Source: Punica granatum (taxonomy: Eukaryota; Streptophyta; Magnoliopsida; Myrtales; Lythraceae). Taken from it: a DNA stretch of 64,000 bases. Where the stretch lies: positions 41,739,885 to 41,803,884 of the forward strand of contig NC_045128.1 of assembly GCF_007655135.1 (NCBI RefSeq). The letters are read 5' to 3'. The translations under genes and the position numbers were made by a program. The notes below the pieces were generated by a model, which made no database searches, was not told the origin of the DNA, and saw only the letters and a list, made by a program, of their open reading frames with translations. Below are positions 61,502-64,000 of this stretch, in pieces (the stretch's first letter is position 1; each line of letters begins with the position of its first letter).

Positions 61502-63072
61502 CTGCGAATATTATCACCCGATAAATCAAACTATTCTCTATAAGCCTTATATATCCAACACCTGAACTATTTACATTATACAAGTTTGTAAAAGTATCGA
61601 AAGCATAGTATTCAACTCTTAACATGATAAACAGTTAGACTAAAACTTCTATGGCATTTCCTTTCGTATTAAGAGGCCAATCCAGGCCCCGACAGATGCC
61701 CATTTTTATGCTAAGCTCAATGTGCCATTTCAGATCATGACTAATCATTGCGAAAATATGAACTTTAAATCGATGCATCAGAGTGAAGAAACAATCGGAA
61801 ACACCCAAATTAGAAAGCGGAAATGTTGATGGCCAGGCGGCAATTTCTGCCATCAATAAACTGAGAAAACTTGAGCTTAAGAATCACGAGAGAGCTTACT
61901 CTGCTCTGGCAGTGGTTCACAGTGCAGAGGCTAAGAGTGTGTTTGTTTGGACTTAAAATTAAGTGCTGAAATTTTAAGCACTTATTAATGTAATAAGTAC
62001 TTAATTGAATAAGTAAAAGTTGTTTGATAGAATGATAAGTTTTAAGTTCTGAAAATTTTAAGTTGTTTGGGTACCTTAAGCATATAATAATAAAGCTTTT
62101 GTCTTTCTCAAATTTTGCCCCACATCTTTTTATTTTTCACAACCTGACCAAAGTAAGGAACTACATGAAAATCTTTTCACTTGGGTCTGAGTATTCCAAT
62201 TTCTACTGGATCTAAATAATCCATTGGAAACAAACCCAGAAGCAGAGATATCACATCTATGATTCTCATGCATTATGCATAAATTATAGCTCATTTATGT
62301 TGAATAAAATACAGAAAAAATTGTCGGGAACAAACAGTTATTACCCTTTGGTTACCAGACATTATAGATTCTTTCTGAAAGTTCAGTTGGCCCTGGCGAT
62401 TGTCTATCTACTGCTCCTCATTGCCGTGACTGGTTTCCTGTGAACTATCGTCTCCAAAGGCCGACAACTGACCAGATCGATCACGCCAATCTCGATTGTC
62501 AACCTCAAAATAATCGAACCCTGAGAAATAGGCTGCTGCTAAAGTAAAAGAATGTTAGCTAAAGTGTAGCTCAGAAAATGTAAAAGATAGAGATCAATGG
62601 GAAAGTTTTAAATTGAACAGCTCACAGCAGTTGCAGGACTCTACCGAATTGAACCTCTTTGCGGCATAAACAATTCGAGAGCATAGCGCTGAACTTCACA
62701 GAGACTCGGATGGATCCAGACAATACAGAAGGAGCATAATTTTTTTATATGAAGACGACATGTCCCGACAACAGTAAGGTAATAACAGAGATATCAAATG
62801 CATACGGTCGCATTCAAAGAACAAGCAACGGCGATACAGTGTAAACTCGCAACTCAGCTCCGAACTCGGCCCTACTCGACTTAGCTCCCTATCCGGTTCA
62901 CTCATACGATGCAGGTAAAAAGAGTCCAAATTCCAGCTCAATCCTAATCGAGATATCAACAAGTACGTCGGGAAACAGAACTTGGCAGCTCAGCTCAAAA
63001 CCGAGAGAAATTGATCGACAAAATCTCAAATACAAGCCGGTCTGTAGCTCGGTTTTAACTTACATGCGAGAT
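61502..63072 (-). other. leader intron(s) of the RGTB gene
   Basis: Between the coding start and the inferred leader exon. Contains a MITE-like stretch at about 61935-62095 ('gtttggacttaaaattaagtgctg' and its near-inverted partner 'agttctgaaaattttaagttgtttgg'). No coding exon was recognised, though an additional untranslated exon cannot be excluded. Confidence 0.4.
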
Positions 63073-63255
63073 TCAGGCGCCGTATGTCCGGCGTCGAAGA
63101 GTCGAGAGCTGACAGTTCTTCGAAGTCGGCGCAGGTCGAAGAGAAGCTGAACTAGAGTGGTCACCAGCGGGGAGATTAACCAGTGAATCGTCGTCGTAGG
63201 AGGAGGAAGAACGAGGAATCATTTCCTTTCTGGCGAAGGGAGGAGGATTGCTCAT
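63073..63255 (-). other. upstream ORF in the putative RGTB leader exon
   Basis: ATG at 63255 opens 60 codons (MSNPPPFARKEMIPRSS...) closed by TGA at 63073-63075. Ten bases later a strong donor, CTCGCAT|GTAAGT (exon end 63064), begins an intron. The stop lies before the splice, so this cannot be the N-terminus of the enzyme. It is either an upstream ORF that lowers translation or a separate short product. No family recognised. Confidence 0.4.
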
Positions 63256-63284
63256 CGGTGGGGAGGGGCGAAGAAGCGGTCTAT

Positions 63285-63326
63285 TGAGGGCCCAGGCCCA
63301 TTAACAGCCCAGTAATTGAGCCCATA
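63285..63326 (-). promoter_or_regulatory. cluster of TGGGCY (site II) elements upstream of the RGTB leader
   Basis: GGGCCCAGGCCCA, AGCCCA and AGCCCAT within about 40 bp just upstream of the leader exon on the minus strand; typical of plant housekeeping promoters. Confidence 0.5.
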
Positions 63327-63339
63327 CTCTCTCCTTTTT

Positions 63340-64000
63340 CTCCTTCTTCTTATCGGGCCAATTTTGGGTTTTCTCTTTATTTTCCACAAGTTACTAGAAA
63401 GGCTACTCGCATTTCCGCACAGACAATTTTAAATAATAAAAATCTTATAATTGATATATATATATATATATATATATATTACGCTATTCTTATATATAAT
63501 CAATTTGGAAATATAACTTCTTTTTTTTGCGGTTATTGAATTCAATCATTTATGTCAGAACATTTTCATTACATAATTGCGTTCATGTGACCTTGAAAAC
63601 GACGGCCATGTCATAACATTTTAAGGAAGGAAATAAATTAGTCATTGGCTATTGGAAAATCTGGCTGGCAACTGCGGAAGAACATCGTTCCTACAGTTCA
63701 GATAGAAAATGTTGTGGCAAACAATTTCCTGAGCTATATGTCAGATTTTTGACAAGGCAGATCAACCTGAGCATCTCATCTCAAACAAATCAATGGACAT
63801 GACTTAGAAGATGTACGGCGTTGGCCGCTCTCGTAATTCAAATCACAAAATTCTGAGCTATAAAAGATTGGAAATTATAATTTATTAATTCAAATTTTTA
63901 TATCGAAAATGAACCTAATCACTTTGAAACTTTTATCCTTTTTATTGTGGGCAGTCGAAGTGTCTTTCATTAGCACTTTTGTCTTTCAAGTCCTACACAT
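63340..64000. other. intergenic, no gene seen
   Basis: AT-rich, with a (TA)n microsatellite at about 63454-63479. Nothing else recognised before the window edge. Confidence 0.5.

Overview
The window is nuclear DNA of a flowering plant, most likely a core eudicot of rosid type. The genes have GT-AG introns, intergenic DNA is AT-rich, and there are several plant transposon classes. Eight intact protein genes and one large pseudogene can be read with exon-level support; five of the multi-exon models were checked by phase arithmetic at every junction. Species cannot be named from the sequence.

Layout. 0-9 kb is transposon-rich: a Mutator-like element with long inverted repeats holding a dead LINE reverse transcriptase (1185-4074), then a copia-type solo LTR (about 4566-5237). 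9-21.4 kb holds three genes: a PHOS32/34-type universal stress protein (+), a leucine-rich-repeat protein of the 'outer arm dynein light chain 1' class (-), and mitochondrial frataxin (+). A B-box zinc-finger gene (-) lies at 25-26 kb. About 26-35 kb is gene-poor and contains a hAT-type element (28524-29076) and a long inverted-repeat element (about 29685-30695). 35-49 kb holds an S-domain receptor kinase (+), a one-EF-hand KIC/PBP1-like protein (+), a GH3 auxin-conjugating enzyme pseudogene (+) and an XTH9-type xyloglucan endotransglucosylase/hydrolase (-). 49-59 kb is gene-poor, with a three-copy ~180-bp tandem repeat and a Pack-MULE carrying a broken 2-oxoglutarate dioxygenase exon. 59-63.3 kb is the Rab geranylgeranyltransferase beta subunit gene (-).

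How the genes relate. They do not form a pathway. Their order is informative: from memory of Arabidopsis loci, USP, BBX, receptor kinase, KIC/PBP1 and GH3 are colinear with At4g27320-At4g27260 (and its duplicate At5g54430-54510). LRR, frataxin, receptor kinase and XTH9 are colinear with At4g03260-At4g03210. The window interleaves both sets, with the receptor kinase shared, as expected if it keeps an ancestral order that Arabidopsis lost by fractionation after genome duplication. Within this otherwise intact block the GH3 copy is dead.

The most interesting items are the interleaved gene order, the Pack-MULE with an exact 9-bp target duplication, the MULE-like element enclosing LINE sequence, the GH3 pseudogene, and three runs of at least 33 G or C within 7.3 kb.
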